Assembly: GCA_022842065.1 (NCBI GenBank)
Contig: JALHQH010000045.1
Location: 1 to 64,000, forward strand
Direction of reading: 5' to 3'
DNA length: 64,000 bases
Source: Caldilineaceae bacterium
GTDB taxonomy: Bacteria > Chloroflexota > Anaerolineae > Caldilineales > Caldilineaceae
A program made the translations under genes and the position numbers. Every line of letters begins with the position of its first letter. Positions within the stretch are counted from its first letter, which is position 1. This document shows, in pieces, positions 44,085-53,949 of the stretch. The notes under the pieces are model-generated. The model had not been told where the DNA came from. It made no database searches and was given only the letters and a program-made list of their open reading frames with translations.

Positions 44085-44831
44085 ATGAACACTTTTTCAC
44101 GGTTAGCGCTAACCGATGGGGCGGTAATGCCGGCCCATCGCCCCTATTATCCGCCGTTGCCAACTTACTACCGCGATGTCCGCTTCCAACTTGTCTACTT
44201 CCGCGCCGATCCTACCCGCATCCGACCCTATCTGCCCGAACCGCTGGAAGTAGCCGCGGATGGGCTGTGTGTGGCCTTTGGCATTGACGTGCCCTTCTCT
44301 TCCGCCTACGGCCCCTTTCACGAGTCCGGAATTCAGATCAAGGTAACCTTTCGGGGGCAGGAGGGGTTCTATAATTCCCATCTCTATCTCGATAATGTCC
44401 CGGCGATCTGTGCGGGGCGCGAACGCTGGGGCGCGCCGAAAGAGTATGCCACGGTCACCTTCGCCCAGCAGCATAACCTCTTGGCCGTAGAGACCATTAA
44501 AGATGGCGTCTCGATCATGACGACGACCACCGACCTGGGCGCGCCCACCACCCCCGACGCGCTGATTCCCATGTTCCCCAGCTATCGGCTTAAATTAATC
44601 CCACGCGCCGATGGCCCTGGCACAGCGATCAAACAGCTGGTCACCGCTTCCCCGGTGGATGTGACGACCCATCTGCTCTACCAGGGCAGTGGCACAGTCA
44701 ACTTTGGGGCCAGCGCCAACAGTGATCTGCGCGCGTTTGGGCCAATCGCAGAAGTGGCCGCCTTTTATCAGGTGGCCAGTTATACAGAGACTTATGGTGA
44801 GATTGTTTACGATTATTTGTGTGAAACGTGA
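44085..44831 (+). CDS. Acetoacetate decarboxylase family protein
   Basis: The protein has 248 residues from the Met at 44085; the longer frame from 44016 is upstream leader. The AICAGRERWGAPKEYATV segment holds the family Schiff-base lysine, and VRFQLVYFRADPTRIRPYLPEPLEV is the usual N-terminal block. It differs from the divergent member at 42646 (no DPIMTGREELG form). The sugar-binding protein gene follows 64 bases later in the same direction, so the promoter at 43940 may drive a transcription unit reaching the importer. The substrate is unknown. Confidence 0.83.
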   Translation: MNTFSRLALTDGAVMPAHRPYYPPLPTYYRDVRFQLVYFRADPTRIRPYLPEPLEVAADGLCVAFGIDVPFSSAYGPFHESGIQIKVTFRGQEGFYNSHLYLDNVPAICAGRERWGAPKEYATVTFAQQHNLLAVETIKDGVSIMTTTTDLGAPTTPDALIPMFPSYRLKLIPRADGPGTAIKQLVTASPVDVTTHLLYQGSGTVNFGASANSDLRAFGPIAEVAAFYQVASYTETYGEIVYDYLCET

Positions 44832-44895
44832 TACGTAAAGCGTGAAACGTGATGCGTAACTCGTCATTTGAACTTATAACAGGAGCAGACGAACG

Positions 44896-46260
44896 ATGAA
44901 CAATTTCTATCTGAATCGGCGTGATATGTTGAAGGCGTTGGGGTTGTTGAGCACCAGCGCGGCGTTGGTCGCCTGTGGGCCAACCGGTGCACCACCCGCC
45001 GCGGCATCGGCGGCCGCCGAACCGACCGCGACGACTGCGGCCGCGGCGGCAGCGGACAGCGCCGGCAAAAAGTATGAAGGGATTACCCTGCGCATGTTGA
45101 CCCAAGCCGGGGCCGACTATGAAGTGCCTTTCCGGGCTTGGGCCGAAGAGTTTACCGGCGAGACCGGCGCGGTAGTCGAATTTGAGTTTGCGCCGTGGGA
45201 ACAACTCATGCCCAAAGTGCAGGCTGATCTCGCCTCTGGTTCACCCCAATTTGATCTCTTCTGCAACGACATTGAGTTCCAGTACACGATCTGGCCGAAT
45301 CTGGAGCCGATCAACGACTTCCTCAGCGCCAGTGACTATGATATGGAAGGGTTCTTTGAGCCGATCTACAAATATGGCGAAGGGATCGCCGGTAACACGG
45401 GCGTGCGCTTTGGCTTGCCCATCGTCTCCGGCGTCTCGCTCGTTTTCTATCGCAAAGATCTGATCGAAACCTTCCCCACCACCTGGGCCGACTACGAAGC
45501 GATGCTGGCCGCCAATACGAATGACAGCATGAAGGGGCTCTCCTTTGCCGGCGTGACCGCGCAGTTGGTCAAGCTCTTCCTGGCGCGCTACTGGTCACAG
45601 GGCGATGCCCTGTTGACCCCCGACTGGAAGCCGTTGATCAACAGTGAGAAGGGCATCAAAGCCTTGACCATGCTCAAGGATCAGATGACCAACTATGCGC
45701 CGGACGGCATCCTCGCCTGGGACAACCCGGAAGCGGCCAATGCCTTTGTCGCCGGTGATGTGGCGGTCTATGAGGGTTGGGGTGGCTTTATCTTGCCTAG
45801 CCTCAACGACCCAGCCAAGTCCAAGGTCGTGGATCAATGGGCGATTGCCCCCTATCCTGAAAATGGTACGGGCAACTTTGTCCAGCACAATGTGGTGATG
45901 ATGAATACCTCGCAGAACAAACAGGCCGCCTTTGACCTGATGGCCTATCTCACCCAAGGGACCAAACAAAAAGAGGGTGCGATCAACAACGGCATTACCC
46001 CGGCGCGCAAGACCGTCTTTAGCGATGCCGACGTGGTCGCCGCCGTCCCCTACATGCCCGACTACTCGGCGGTGCTCGACCGTGGTCGCCCCTTTGCGCC
46101 GGGCGTGCCGCAGTGGCTGGAGATGTTCATCGCCGTCGGTGAAGGCGCGTCCAAGGCCCTTTCGGACCAGGCCACCCCAACCGATGCCCTCAACGAAGTC
46201 GCGGCTAAGTGGGAAGAGTTGTTCGCACAGAATCCGTTAGAGTTTGAATATAAAGAGTAA
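44896..46260 (+). CDS. ABC importer substrate-binding lipoprotein, family 1 (sugar type)
   Basis: The protein has 454 residues. The N-terminus LNRRDMLKALGLLSTSAALVACGP has a twin-Arg-like motif and a lipobox ending in Cys near residue 27, followed by an Ala/Thr linker. The mature protein is SBP family 1 (PWEQLMPKVQADLASGSPQFDLF, AFVAGDVAVYEGWGG). It should bind a mono- or oligosaccharide. The two permeases lie at 47488-49265 and the ATPase at 50178, but a convergent ribokinase gene and an HNH module interrupt the set. Binding site aggag upstream. Confidence 0.9.
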   Translation: MNNFYLNRRDMLKALGLLSTSAALVACGPTGAPPAAASAAAEPTATTAAAAAADSAGKKYEGITLRMLTQAGADYEVPFRAWAEEFTGETGAVVEFEFAPWEQLMPKVQADLASGSPQFDLFCNDIEFQYTIWPNLEPINDFLSASDYDMEGFFEPIYKYGEGIAGNTGVRFGLPIVSGVSLVFYRKDLIETFPTTWADYEAMLAANTNDSMKGLSFAGVTAQLVKLFLARYWSQGDALLTPDWKPLINSEKGIKALTMLKDQMTNYAPDGILAWDNPEAANAFVAGDVAVYEGWGGFILPSLNDPAKSKVVDQWAIAPYPENGTGNFVQHNVVMMNTSQNKQAAFDLMAYLTQGTKQKEGAINNGITPARKTVFSDADVVAAVPYMPDYSAVLDRGRPFAPGVPQWLEMFIAVGEGASKALSDQATPTDALNEVAAKWEELFAQNPLEFEYKE

Positions 46261-46277
46261 GGTGCAACGTGTGGATT

Positions 46278-46316
46278 GCCGGGAAAGGCACTGCGTTGCG
46301 CTCAGCCCTTCCCGGC
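46278..46316. terminator. Hairpin between convergent genes
   Basis: Arms gccgggaaaggc (46278-46289) and gcccttcccggc (46305-46316) pair with one mismatch. They sit between the stops of the binding-protein gene and ribokinase. Confidence 0.65.
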
Positions 46317-46324
46317 TGCATACG

Positions 46325-47254
46325 CTACCCATAGGTCTGCCCGTACAACTGTTCGACCTGCGCGCGTTGTGGCAGTGCCGGAATGACACTGTATTGCGTG
46401 CAAGCCAATGCCCCTGCACAACAGGCAAAGCGGACAGCTTCAACTAATGGGCGTCCCTCCGCTAGGGCAACGGCTAAACCGGCATTAAAGGCATCACCAG
46501 CGCCGGTTGAATCGACGACCGACACGACTGGTGCCGGCACAGTGGTCATCCCGGCATCGTTAAGGAGCAATGCACCATGTTCACCGCGCGTGACGATCAA
46601 GTTCTTGACGCCCTGCCGACGCAGATCAGCAGCCAATGCCGCGGTGGGTGCTGGGTCATCGGGGGCTAAGCCCATGAGGATGCGCAACTCTGTTTCGTTC
46701 GGCGTCAGGTAATCAATATACTGAAAGATCGTGCTGGGCAGCAAGGTGGCAGGTGCCGGGTTGAGAATCGTGCGCACACCGGCTTGGTGCCCCAGCATCA
46801 TCGCTCGTTGCGCCGCAACGATTGGGATCTCTAATACCGTGATGACGACTGCGCTGCGGGCGATCTGCGGCGCAACGCCATCGACGAATGCACTATCCAT
46901 CAGCTGGTTCGCCCCCATGTCAAGAATGATCCCATTTTGTCCGGCTTCGTTGACGATGATAAAGCCCACCCCTGTCGCCATGCGCGCGGTCTGGGCCAAA
47001 TAGGTGGTGTTGACGCCCGTGCTCTGATAGAGATCAATGGCAATATCGGCCAGCTTATCCTGCCCAACGATGCCAGCAAAGTAGGCATCCGCACCCAGTC
47101 GCGCCACCCCAACCGCCTGATTGGAACCCTTGCCACCTGGGCCCATGTCAAACGCCGACCCTAAGCGCGTCTCGCCAAAGATTGGCATGCGCGCGGTGCG
47201 CAACGTCATGCCTACGGCAAAACTCCCGACGACGGTGATCACTGGTTTGCTCAT
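46325..47254 (-). CDS. rbsK: Ribokinase-family sugar kinase
   Basis: The protein has 309 residues from the Met at 47254, which has AAGGAGA seven bases upstream; the open frame continues to 47428 without support. PfkB-family motifs are clear: GPGGKGSNQAVGVARLGADA (sugar-binding GGKG) and VDSTGAGDAFNAGLAVAL (catalytic Asp and anion hole). The TRGEHGALLL and NPAPA segments are RbsK-like. It phosphorylates ribose or a similar sugar brought in by the adjacent importer. It is transcribed against the importer genes, so it is not part of their operon. Confidence 0.88.
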   Translation of the reverse strand: MSKPVITVVGSFAVGMTLRTARMPIFGETRLGSAFDMGPGGKGSNQAVGVARLGADAYFAGIVGQDKLADIAIDLYQSTGVNTTYLAQTARMATGVGFIIVNEAGQNGIILDMGANQLMDSAFVDGVAPQIARSAVVITVLEIPIVAAQRAMMLGHQAGVRTILNPAPATLLPSTIFQYIDYLTPNETELRILMGLAPDDPAPTAALAADLRRQGVKNLIVTRGEHGALLLNDAGMTTVPAPVVSVVDSTGAGDAFNAGLAVALAEGRPLVEAVRFACCAGALACTQYSVIPALPQRAQVEQLYGQTYG

Positions 47255-47487
47255 TCTTTTCTCCTTGTACTTGGGTTGGCAAATTGGGTTGGCACCATGG
47301 ATATGCCTTATCATAAAGCAACGTGTCCGTTTGCTAAAAGTAGCGCAAAAGCTGGTGGCACGCTTTCCATACGCCGGCCGAGCTGAGCAAAGCCAGTTGA
47401 TACAACCGAGTATCTCGATTGGGATCAAGCTGAAGCAGTTGTGCTGCCAAAACTAAAACCATCAACACATACAATCTCGTTACGATT
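47255..47487. other. Divergent gap between ribokinase and the sugar permeases
   Basis: There is no gene. Promoters for ribokinase and for the permease genes should lie here. No convincing -35/-10 pair or operator was seen. Confidence 0.5.
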
Positions 47488-48387
47488 ATGAACACACCTA
47501 CCGTTGTCGTGCAAACCTATCGGCGTGAGCGGCTGCTCTCGCTCCTCTTTTTGGCACCGGCGGTGCTCTTTTTGCTCTTTAGCTCGGTCTATCCACTGCT
47601 CTACAGCCTGCGCTTGAGCTTTTTTTCGTGGAATATGTCGGTGCCCAACAGTCAACCGGTCTGGATCGGGTTGGGCAATTACACGCGCCTCTTCAGCGAC
47701 GCCAATTTTTTGTCAAGCGTGCGCATAACGTTGATCTTTGTGGCGACCTCGGTGACCATCGAATTTATCCTGGGCATGGGGCTGGCCCTGCTGGCAACTT
47801 CTAGTGGACGGATGGTCGGGTTGATCCGTACCGTCCTGCTCATCCCGCTGATGATGACACCGGTGGTGGTTGGGGTGCTCTGGCGCACGCTTTATCACTC
47901 TGAGTATGGCGCGATTAACTTCATGCTCAATCTCTTTGGCATTGGGTCGCAGACCTTTATTGCCGACCCCCAGCAAGCCCTGGCTTCGGTGATCGCGGTG
48001 GAGGTCTGGCAACAGGTGCCAGTGGTTGCCTTCATTCTCGCCGCGGGCATCCAATCCCTGCCGGTTGATCTCTACAAAGCCGCCCGCGTTGATGGGGCGT
48101 CGGCTGGGCAGATCTTCCGTGAGATCACCCTGCCCCTGTTGCGCCCGGTGATCCTGGTCGCGCTCCTGTTGCGCATCATGGACGCCTTCCGCATCTTCGA
48201 CATCATCTGGACGCTCACCTTTGGCGGCCCCGGGCGCACGACCGAACTGCTCTCCATGTTGATCTACAAGAGCGGCCTGCAATTCTTCCAGATCGGGCAG
48301 GCCAGCGCCATGTCATGGCTCTTTTTGTTGGTGATCTTTTGCATTTCGATCTTCTTTATTCGGGAATTACAGAAAAGAAATCGGTGA
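47488..48387 (+). CDS. Sugar ABC permease (MalF/UgpA type)
   Basis: The protein has 299 residues with six membrane segments. It opens with LSLLFLAPAVLFLLFSSVYPLLYSLRLSFFSW and has the EAA loop LYKAARVDGASAGQIFREITLPLLRPV near residue 195. It imports sugar with the partner permease at 48399, the binding protein at 44896 and ATPase at 50178. The stop is 9-12 bases from the next start. There is no good binding site before the ATG; the first in-frame Met is used. Confidence 0.9.
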   Translation: MNTPTVVVQTYRRERLLSLLFLAPAVLFLLFSSVYPLLYSLRLSFFSWNMSVPNSQPVWIGLGNYTRLFSDANFLSSVRITLIFVATSVTIEFILGMGLALLATSSGRMVGLIRTVLLIPLMMTPVVVGVLWRTLYHSEYGAINFMLNLFGIGSQTFIADPQQALASVIAVEVWQQVPVVAFILAAGIQSLPVDLYKAARVDGASAGQIFREITLPLLRPVILVALLLRIMDAFRIFDIIWTLTFGGPGRTTELLSMLIYKSGLQFFQIGQASAMSWLFLLVIFCISIFFIRELQKRNR

Positions 48388-48398
48388 CGCGCCCGGCT

Positions 48399-49265
48399 AT
48401 GTCAAGCACAATCTCAACTACGCCCAACTACCCATTGCGCCGCCGGCTGGAGCACCTACTTTTTGTGCTCCTCACCATCTTCATCCTGGTGATCATCGCC
48501 TTCCCCGCCTACTGGTTGGTGACCACCTCGATCAAGTATGAAGTGGACACCATCGTTAGCCCGGCGATTCTTTTGCCCCTGCGCGGTACCTTGGAGAACT
48601 ATCGGCTGGTGCTTGACGCGCCCGATATCAGCCGCTATTTCCGCAACAGTGTGATCGTCGCGCTGAGTACGACCGGCTTTTCGATTTTGCTGGGGTCGCT
48701 GGCCGCCTATGCGCTGGCCAAGAGTTATCTCTCCTATGCGGTGCGGCGGGCGACGATGATCTGGGTGCTGATCACCCGCATCTACCCGCCGGTGACCACC
48801 GTGATCCCCTACTTTATCATCATTCGCAACCTGGGCATCGCCGACACCCACTTCGCCTTGATCCTGACCCATGTCACCTATGCCTTGCCCTTTGTGATCT
48901 GGCTGATGCTCGGTTTCTTTCAAGATCTGCCCGATGACATCGAAAAGGCGGCGATTGTCGATGGCTGTTCGCTCTGGCAGCGCTTCTTTCAGGTGGTCCT
49001 GCCCCTTTCGCTGCCTGGCATTGCGGTGACCGCGATCTTTACCTTTATCTATTCGTGGAACGAGTTTCTCTACGCCTCGATCCTCACCTCCAACAACGCC
49101 AAAACCCTGCCCGTCGTCATCGCCGGCTACATGTCGGACAAGTTTTTACGCTGGGGTGAGATGTCTGCGCTCGGCTCATTGATGATCCTGCCCGTCATGA
49201 TCTTTGCCGCCTTTACCCAACGTTATCTGGTTCGCGGCTTGACATTTGGGGCGGTCAAGGAGTAA
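48399..49265 (+). CDS. Sugar ABC permease (MalG/UgpE type)
   Basis: The protein has 288 residues from the ATG at 48399; a GTG at 48384 overlapping the previous stop is an alternative. It has six membrane segments, the N-terminal FVLLTIFILVIIAFPAYWLVTTSIK, the EAA loop IEKAAIVDGCSLWQRFFQVVLPLSLPG near residue 185, and the closing ILPVMIFAAFTQRYLVRGLTFGAVKE that marks the MalG/UgpE side. It pairs with the permease just upstream. After it a small protein and an HNH gene intervene before the ATPase. Confidence 0.9.
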   Translation: MSSTISTTPNYPLRRRLEHLLFVLLTIFILVIIAFPAYWLVTTSIKYEVDTIVSPAILLPLRGTLENYRLVLDAPDISRYFRNSVIVALSTTGFSILLGSLAAYALAKSYLSYAVRRATMIWVLITRIYPPVTTVIPYFIIIRNLGIADTHFALILTHVTYALPFVIWLMLGFFQDLPDDIEKAAIVDGCSLWQRFFQVVLPLSLPGIAVTAIFTFIYSWNEFLYASILTSNNAKTLPVVIAGYMSDKFLRWGEMSALGSLMILPVMIFAAFTQRYLVRGLTFGAVKE

Positions 49266-49290
49266 AAAGAGGATAAGTAGGAATTGGTTA

Positions 49291-49367
49291 CAGTACTTAC
49301 GCACGCTGCCAATCTTAAGGAGACAATATATCGTCTCCCTAGGACTGGGCATTGTGTAAGTCCTGGT
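49291..49367. repeat. Possible small inverted-repeat element before the HNH module
   Basis: Outer ends cagtacttacgcac (49291-49304) and gtgtaagtcctgg (49355-49367) are partly complementary (CTTAC/GTAAG core). Inside, ggagacaatatatcgtctcc (about 49319-49338) is a near-palindrome. This may be a MITE marking insertion of the following two genes. Confidence 0.45.
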
Positions 49368-49384
49368 TAAAAAAGGGGATGTAG

Positions 49385-49741
49385 ATGCCAGCCGTGAACG
49401 TAGTGGTCGAAATGAGCGTAGATAAGCTGCTAAGTGCTGTTGCCGATCTGGATGAAGATGGGCTAGCTGTATTTGAAGCTGGCTTTGAACAACTCTGGTT
49501 ACAGCGCAGTGGGCTTATCAATCCAGTGGCAGCACAGATTGCCGAAAAGCACCGGCTGCCTCTCGCACAACAGGCGCGTGTTCGTGATCTTTTATGGAAA
49601 AATCGTGAAGAAGGCTTAACCGAGTTTGAAGAAGACGAACTGGATATGTATATGGACCAGATGGATCTGGCGCTTGAAGAAACCGCGGAAGAACTGCTCA
49701 AGCTAGCTGAATCCCGCAGACAAGAGCAACCGGAAGGCTAA
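49385..49741 (+). CDS. Small acidic protein upstream of HNH gene
   Basis: The protein has 118 residues, acidic and helical. It has SVDKLLSAVADLDEDGLAVFEAGFEQLWLQRSG, then KHRLPLAQQARVRDLLWKNREEGLTEFEEDELDMY. I do not know a named family, but such proteins occur in front of the same class of HNH endonucleases in cyanobacteria and Chloroflexota. It could be an antitoxin-like or regulatory partner; this is inferred from pairing only. The HNH gene follows two bases after its stop. No membrane or DNA-binding motif is seen. Confidence 0.7.
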   Translation: MPAVNVVVEMSVDKLLSAVADLDEDGLAVFEAGFEQLWLQRSGLINPVAAQIAEKHRLPLAQQARVRDLLWKNREEGLTEFEEDELDMYMDQMDLALEETAEELLKLAESRRQEQPEG

Positions 49742-49743
49742 CT

Positions 49744-50169
49744 GTGAATAGAGTTTACATTCCAAGTGCCTACCGGAATGCGGTATTTGCACGCGCTGCT
49801 GAATGTTGTGAGTACTGCTTGTCACCCGCTGCGTGGTCACCTGAAATCTTCGAAATTGAGCATATTTTTCCGCTTGGTGCTGGTGGCATAACGGAACTAT
49901 CGAATCTCGCGTATGCCTGTCCTGCTTGCAATCGCTACAAACGTAACCAGCAGGTTACGCAGGATCCAGAAACGGGTAAAGCAGTGTCGCTCTTCAACCC
50001 ACGTAGTCAAGTTTGACAGACACATTTTACTTGGAGTGAAGACCTTTTATCAATTATCGGTGTGACACCGACCGGACGCGCGACTGTCGACGCGCTGAAA
50101 ATGAATCGCAGGGCTGTCCAACGCTTTCGTTTTGCCTTAGTTGCGATTGGACAGCATCCTGCTCAGTAG
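49744..50169 (+). pseudogene. HNH endonuclease gene interrupted by in-frame UGA
   Basis: The open frame to 50016 gives 90 residues with an HNH fold: two zinc Cys pairs (CCEYC and CPAC) and EIEHIFPLGAGG followed by NLAYACPACNRYK. After the TGA at 50014-50016 the same frame stays open for 50 more codons to TAG at 50167. It reads [19 protein letters not shown] and [17 protein letters not shown], the C-terminal part expected for this family. Homologues I recall have Trp after the NPR-x-x motif, exactly where UGA sits. It is a probable nonsense mutation or sequencing error; UGA is a normal stop elsewhere in this window. Confidence 0.8.
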
Positions 50170-50177
50170 AAAATTCT

Positions 50178-51299
<1,122 letters not shown>

Positions 51300-51310
51300 T
51301 CGCTAAATAG

Positions 51311-51377
51311 GACGCTGATTGACGCGGCGGAACGCGGACAAAAACAAAATCAGCGTTTATCTGCGTAAATCAGCGGC
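51311..51377. repeat. ATCCGCG/GACGCGG-family imperfect hairpin
   Basis: Units gacgctgattgacgcggcggaacgcgg are answered by atcagcgtttatctgcgtaaatcagcgg after a short spacer (51311-51377). It is a looser relative of the repeat at 36604-36671. Confidence 0.65.
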
Positions 51378-51403
51378 CAAAAATTTCAGACAAGGAAAAC
51401 GCC

Positions 51404-51796
51404 ATGCTTACTGCCGTGCAGCAATTAACTTATGTAATCATCCTCTGTGACGATCTGGCGCGCATGAAGACCTTTTATCGCGATCTCTTTGCCTTTCCGG
51501 TTGACTCAGAATCTGAGACCAGCTTGGCCTTGCGCGCCGGGTCGGTCCTACTGGGGCTGCGGCAGCGGACGCGTGGTTATGATGGCGTCGGCGTGCGCGC
51601 CGAATTGCCGGGGGTGCAGATCGCCTTTCTCGTCTCGCCGCCCGAAGTTGACCAATGTTATGCTGAACTCGTTGCCAAAGGGGTAACCATCTTAGAGCCG
51701 CCAACCGACCAACCCCGCGGCCACCGCACCGTCTATTTTGCTGACCCAGAAGGCAACATGCTCGAAGTCTACGCCGAGATCCCGCCTTTCAGTTAG
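51404..51796 (+). CDS. VOC superfamily (glyoxalase/bleomycin resistance-like) protein
   Basis: The protein has 130 residues, one VOC module. It has LTYVIILCDDLARMKTFYRDLFAFPVDSES, then a central region with LLGLRQRTRGYDG, and PRGHRTVYFADPEGNMLEVYAEI with the conserved Glu ligand near residue 122. The expected His of the first betaalpha-beta-beta-beta unit is replaced (VIILCDD), so metal binding may differ. Members include glyoxalases, dioxygenases and antibiotic-binding proteins; the substrate is unknown. It lies just after the sugar ATPase gene in the same direction. Confidence 0.82.
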   Translation: MLTAVQQLTYVIILCDDLARMKTFYRDLFAFPVDSESETSLALRAGSVLLGLRQRTRGYDGVGVRAELPGVQIAFLVSPPEVDQCYAELVAKGVTILEPPTDQPRGHRTVYFADPEGNMLEVYAEIPPFS

Positions 51797-51830
51797 TGTT
51801 TCGTCAAATCAGTCACAGTTCTTTCCGTCG

Positions 51831-51888
51831 CGCTAAGGGGATTGCCAAATCCCCGACACGGAACGGGGATTTGGCAATCCCCTTAGCG
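51831..51888. repeat. Perfect 24-bp-arm GGGGATT hairpin
   Basis: Arm 51831-51854 (cgctaaggggattgccaaatcccc) is an exact reverse complement of 51865-51888, with a 10-base loop. It belongs to the same family as 37733-37779 and lies after the VOC gene. Confidence 0.85.
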
Positions 51889-51969
51889 CGGTGAAACATC
51901 AAAGATCACTCACCCTGTACTAGCGTTGATCAGCCAAGCTTTGCCGCGGATCGGCCCCAAAAAACCGAT

Positions 51970-52004
51970 TTGACGTAGGCGTGCCCCTATAGTACGATAG
52001 GATA
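51970..52004 (+). promoter_or_regulatory. Second promoter with the shared operator
   Basis: TTGACG (51970-51975), 17 bases, TACGAT (51993-51998). The sequence ctatagtacgataggata (51987-52004) differs at one position from the corresponding stretch at 43957-43974. It lies 62 bases upstream of the ATG at 52060. The match in both boxes, spacing and palindrome suggests co-regulation of two transcription units. Confidence 0.55.
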
Positions 52005-52059
52005 ACTTCCGTTAGCACGAATCGTATTTGCGCGTCTTTCACTTTTTCGGAGCGTGTTG

Positions 52060-53049
52060 ATGTCCGCAATCCGCATTGCATCACTACGGCAACTCTACAA
52101 CGACGGCAATCATAACGCGTTCACCGATCTGTGCCATTTTGGCGAGTACTACTACCTCACCTTCCGCAGTTGCCCACAAGGGCATATGATCTTTAGCTCA
52201 TCGCGCATTGTGATCCTGCGCAGTCGAGATGGGCAAGAGTGGACGGAAATCCATTCCTTTTGCGTCCCCGACCGTGATGTGCGTGATCCCCATTTCCTTG
52301 TCTTTCAAGCAAAACTCTTTGTCTATACCGGCACTTGGCCGGTTGATCCGGCGGATGCGCACAAGATGGACCAGAACAACCATCTTGGTTTTGCGGTATC
52401 GAGCACAGATGGCACCAACTGGTCCGCTCCCCAAGCCTTGGCCGGCACCCATGGGTATTACATCTGGCGCGCTGCGACTTATGGGGGCGTGGCCTATTTG
52501 AATGGTCGCTGTATTCGTGATTTTGTCACCCCCGCCGATAATGCCGAGGAACGTGCGTTGATGCAGTCGTGGCTGTTGCAGAGTAGCGATGGGTTGACCT
52601 GGACGCCAGCCGCGCTGATGCTCGCCAGTTATGGCGACGAAACCGCCCTTCTCTTTGCCCAGGATGGCGAAGTAACCGCGCTGGTCCGCACCGAAGCGGG
52701 CCGCCCTGCCGAACTCTGCCGCAGTGATCCACCTTATCAACAATGGACGCGCACAACGCTGGACCGCGCCGTCGGTGGCCCACTTCTGGCCCGTTGGGGC
52801 GATCGCTACCTAGTGGGCGGGCGTAAAGCGCTGGATCGCAGCCGCCCGGTCACCGCACTCTACTGGTTGGTCGATGATGCGCTGGTCGAAGCGCTGGAAC
52901 TGCCCAGCGGCGGCGACACTTCCTACCCAGGCTTTGTGCAAATAGCACCGGATCGGGCGCTGCTCTCCTACTATTCCAGCCACGAAGGCAGCGGGACAAG
53001 TTTAGCCCCTTGTCATATCTATCTGGCCGAATTGCAGCTTGAAGCCTGA
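52060..53049 (+). CDS. Sialidase-like beta-propeller protein
   Basis: The protein has 329 residues from the ATG at 52060, which has GGAG seven bases upstream; GTG/TTG codons just before it would overlap that site. Blade-like repeats containing Asp-box-like SRDGQEWTEIH, SSTDGTNWSAP and SSDGLTWTPA (S-x-D-x-x-x-x-W) identify a six-bladed propeller as in sialidases and related glycosidases. There is no signal peptide. Catalytic residues could not be assigned, so it may bind rather than cut glycans. It lies first in a rightward group with PhyH, FAD and DapA-family genes. Confidence 0.72.
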   Translation: MSAIRIASLRQLYNDGNHNAFTDLCHFGEYYYLTFRSCPQGHMIFSSSRIVILRSRDGQEWTEIHSFCVPDRDVRDPHFLVFQAKLFVYTGTWPVDPADAHKMDQNNHLGFAVSSTDGTNWSAPQALAGTHGYYIWRAATYGGVAYLNGRCIRDFVTPADNAEERALMQSWLLQSSDGLTWTPAALMLASYGDETALLFAQDGEVTALVRTEAGRPAELCRSDPPYQQWTRTTLDRAVGGPLLARWGDRYLVGGRKALDRSRPVTALYWLVDDALVEALELPSGGDTSYPGFVQIAPDRALLSYYSSHEGSGTSLAPCHIYLAELQLEA

Positions 53050-53115
53050 GTGGTTGCGCGCAGCAGCCGAACCGATGGCTAACATGTTCACACCGTCAAA
53101 GAGGAGCTTTTCATC

Positions 53116-53829
53116 ATGAGTGCTGCCAATCCCGTCGTCCCTGCCGCGCAACCGGTTGGGGAAATCGCGGAGGAGTTCTTTCGCGAAGGTTGTGCGATCA
53201 TCCCCAACATCTTGACCACGGATGAAGTGGCGGCGTTGCGCGCCAAAACTGACGAATACGCGCTCAACCCCGACCCGAAAAGCAAACATACCTCCTATGC
53301 CGGCACCACCTTTGTGCTGCGCTATTGCCATGAGATCGATCCGATCTTTCAGGCGATGACCGCTCACCCGGCGATCCTGCCCATTGTCGAAGCGGTGTTG
53401 GGCGCAAAGGCTAAGTTCAATGCCATGAATGTGATCCGCAACGGGCAAGGACAGGCGATCTCACGCTGGCATGTCGATGATGTGTTGGAGTTTCCCTTGC
53501 CGCCCGACATTCCGCGGTTTGACGCCCGTATCCGCATGCCGGTGCTCTGGATGACCGTGCAGGTTGCGCTCAGCGACATCGATGAACTTGATCATGGTCC
53601 CACCCAATATGTGCCCACCAGCCACTACTCCGGGCGCAAGCCGACCGAGCGCCTGGAGTTTGATGGACATGGCCCCAAAGCCGTCTTCTGCAAAGCGGGC
53701 GACATCTATCTGACCAATCACCAAACCTGGCATCGCGGCGCGCCCAACCTCTCGGAGCGGGTCCGCTATATCATGCAAATTCAATATGCGCAGCACTGGG
53801 CTGATCGCCGCTTCCGCGGTGTTGCCTAG
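53116..53829 (+). CDS. Phytanoyl-CoA dioxygenase (PhyH) family oxygenase
   Basis: The protein has 237 residues. The Fe(II) facial triad is visible as H119-x-D121 in SRWHVDDVLEF and a distal His near 206 in TNHQTWHRGAPN; Arg further on (SERVRY) would bind 2-oxoglutarate. Such enzymes hydroxylate small molecules using 2-oxoglutarate and O2. It is 66 bases after the sialidase-like gene, in the same direction; a perfect 18-bp inverted repeat follows its stop. The substrate is unknown. Confidence 0.88.
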   Translation: MSAANPVVPAAQPVGEIAEEFFREGCAIIPNILTTDEVAALRAKTDEYALNPDPKSKHTSYAGTTFVLRYCHEIDPIFQAMTAHPAILPIVEAVLGAKAKFNAMNVIRNGQGQAISRWHVDDVLEFPLPPDIPRFDARIRMPVLWMTVQVALSDIDELDHGPTQYVPTSHYSGRKPTERLEFDGHGPKAVFCKAGDIYLTNHQTWHRGAPNLSERVRYIMQIQYAQHWADRRFRGVA

Positions 53830-53894
53830 GTGACGGTCACTGCCCGGAACCTCGGCGCAGTTATCCGCCTGCTCATGGGCAGTGACCGTCACCT
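53828..53894. repeat. Perfect 18-bp inverted repeat after the PhyH gene
   Basis: Arms aggtgacggtcactgccc (53828-53845) and gggcagtgaccgtcacct (53877-53894) flank 31 bases. It overlaps the stop codon of the PhyH gene and resembles the repeat at 28501-28558. Confidence 0.8.
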
Positions 53895-53949
53895 GGGCCA
53901 TCCCAAAATCTCGCTGTGGTACCAAACCAGCTGATCTAACACAACTTCT

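Noticed and set aside
50014..50016. UGA as selenocysteine or recoded Trp in the HNH gene
   Set aside because: UGA ends other genes in the window (for example the HEPN gene and pssA), and no recoding hairpin is evident. A nonsense change is simpler.
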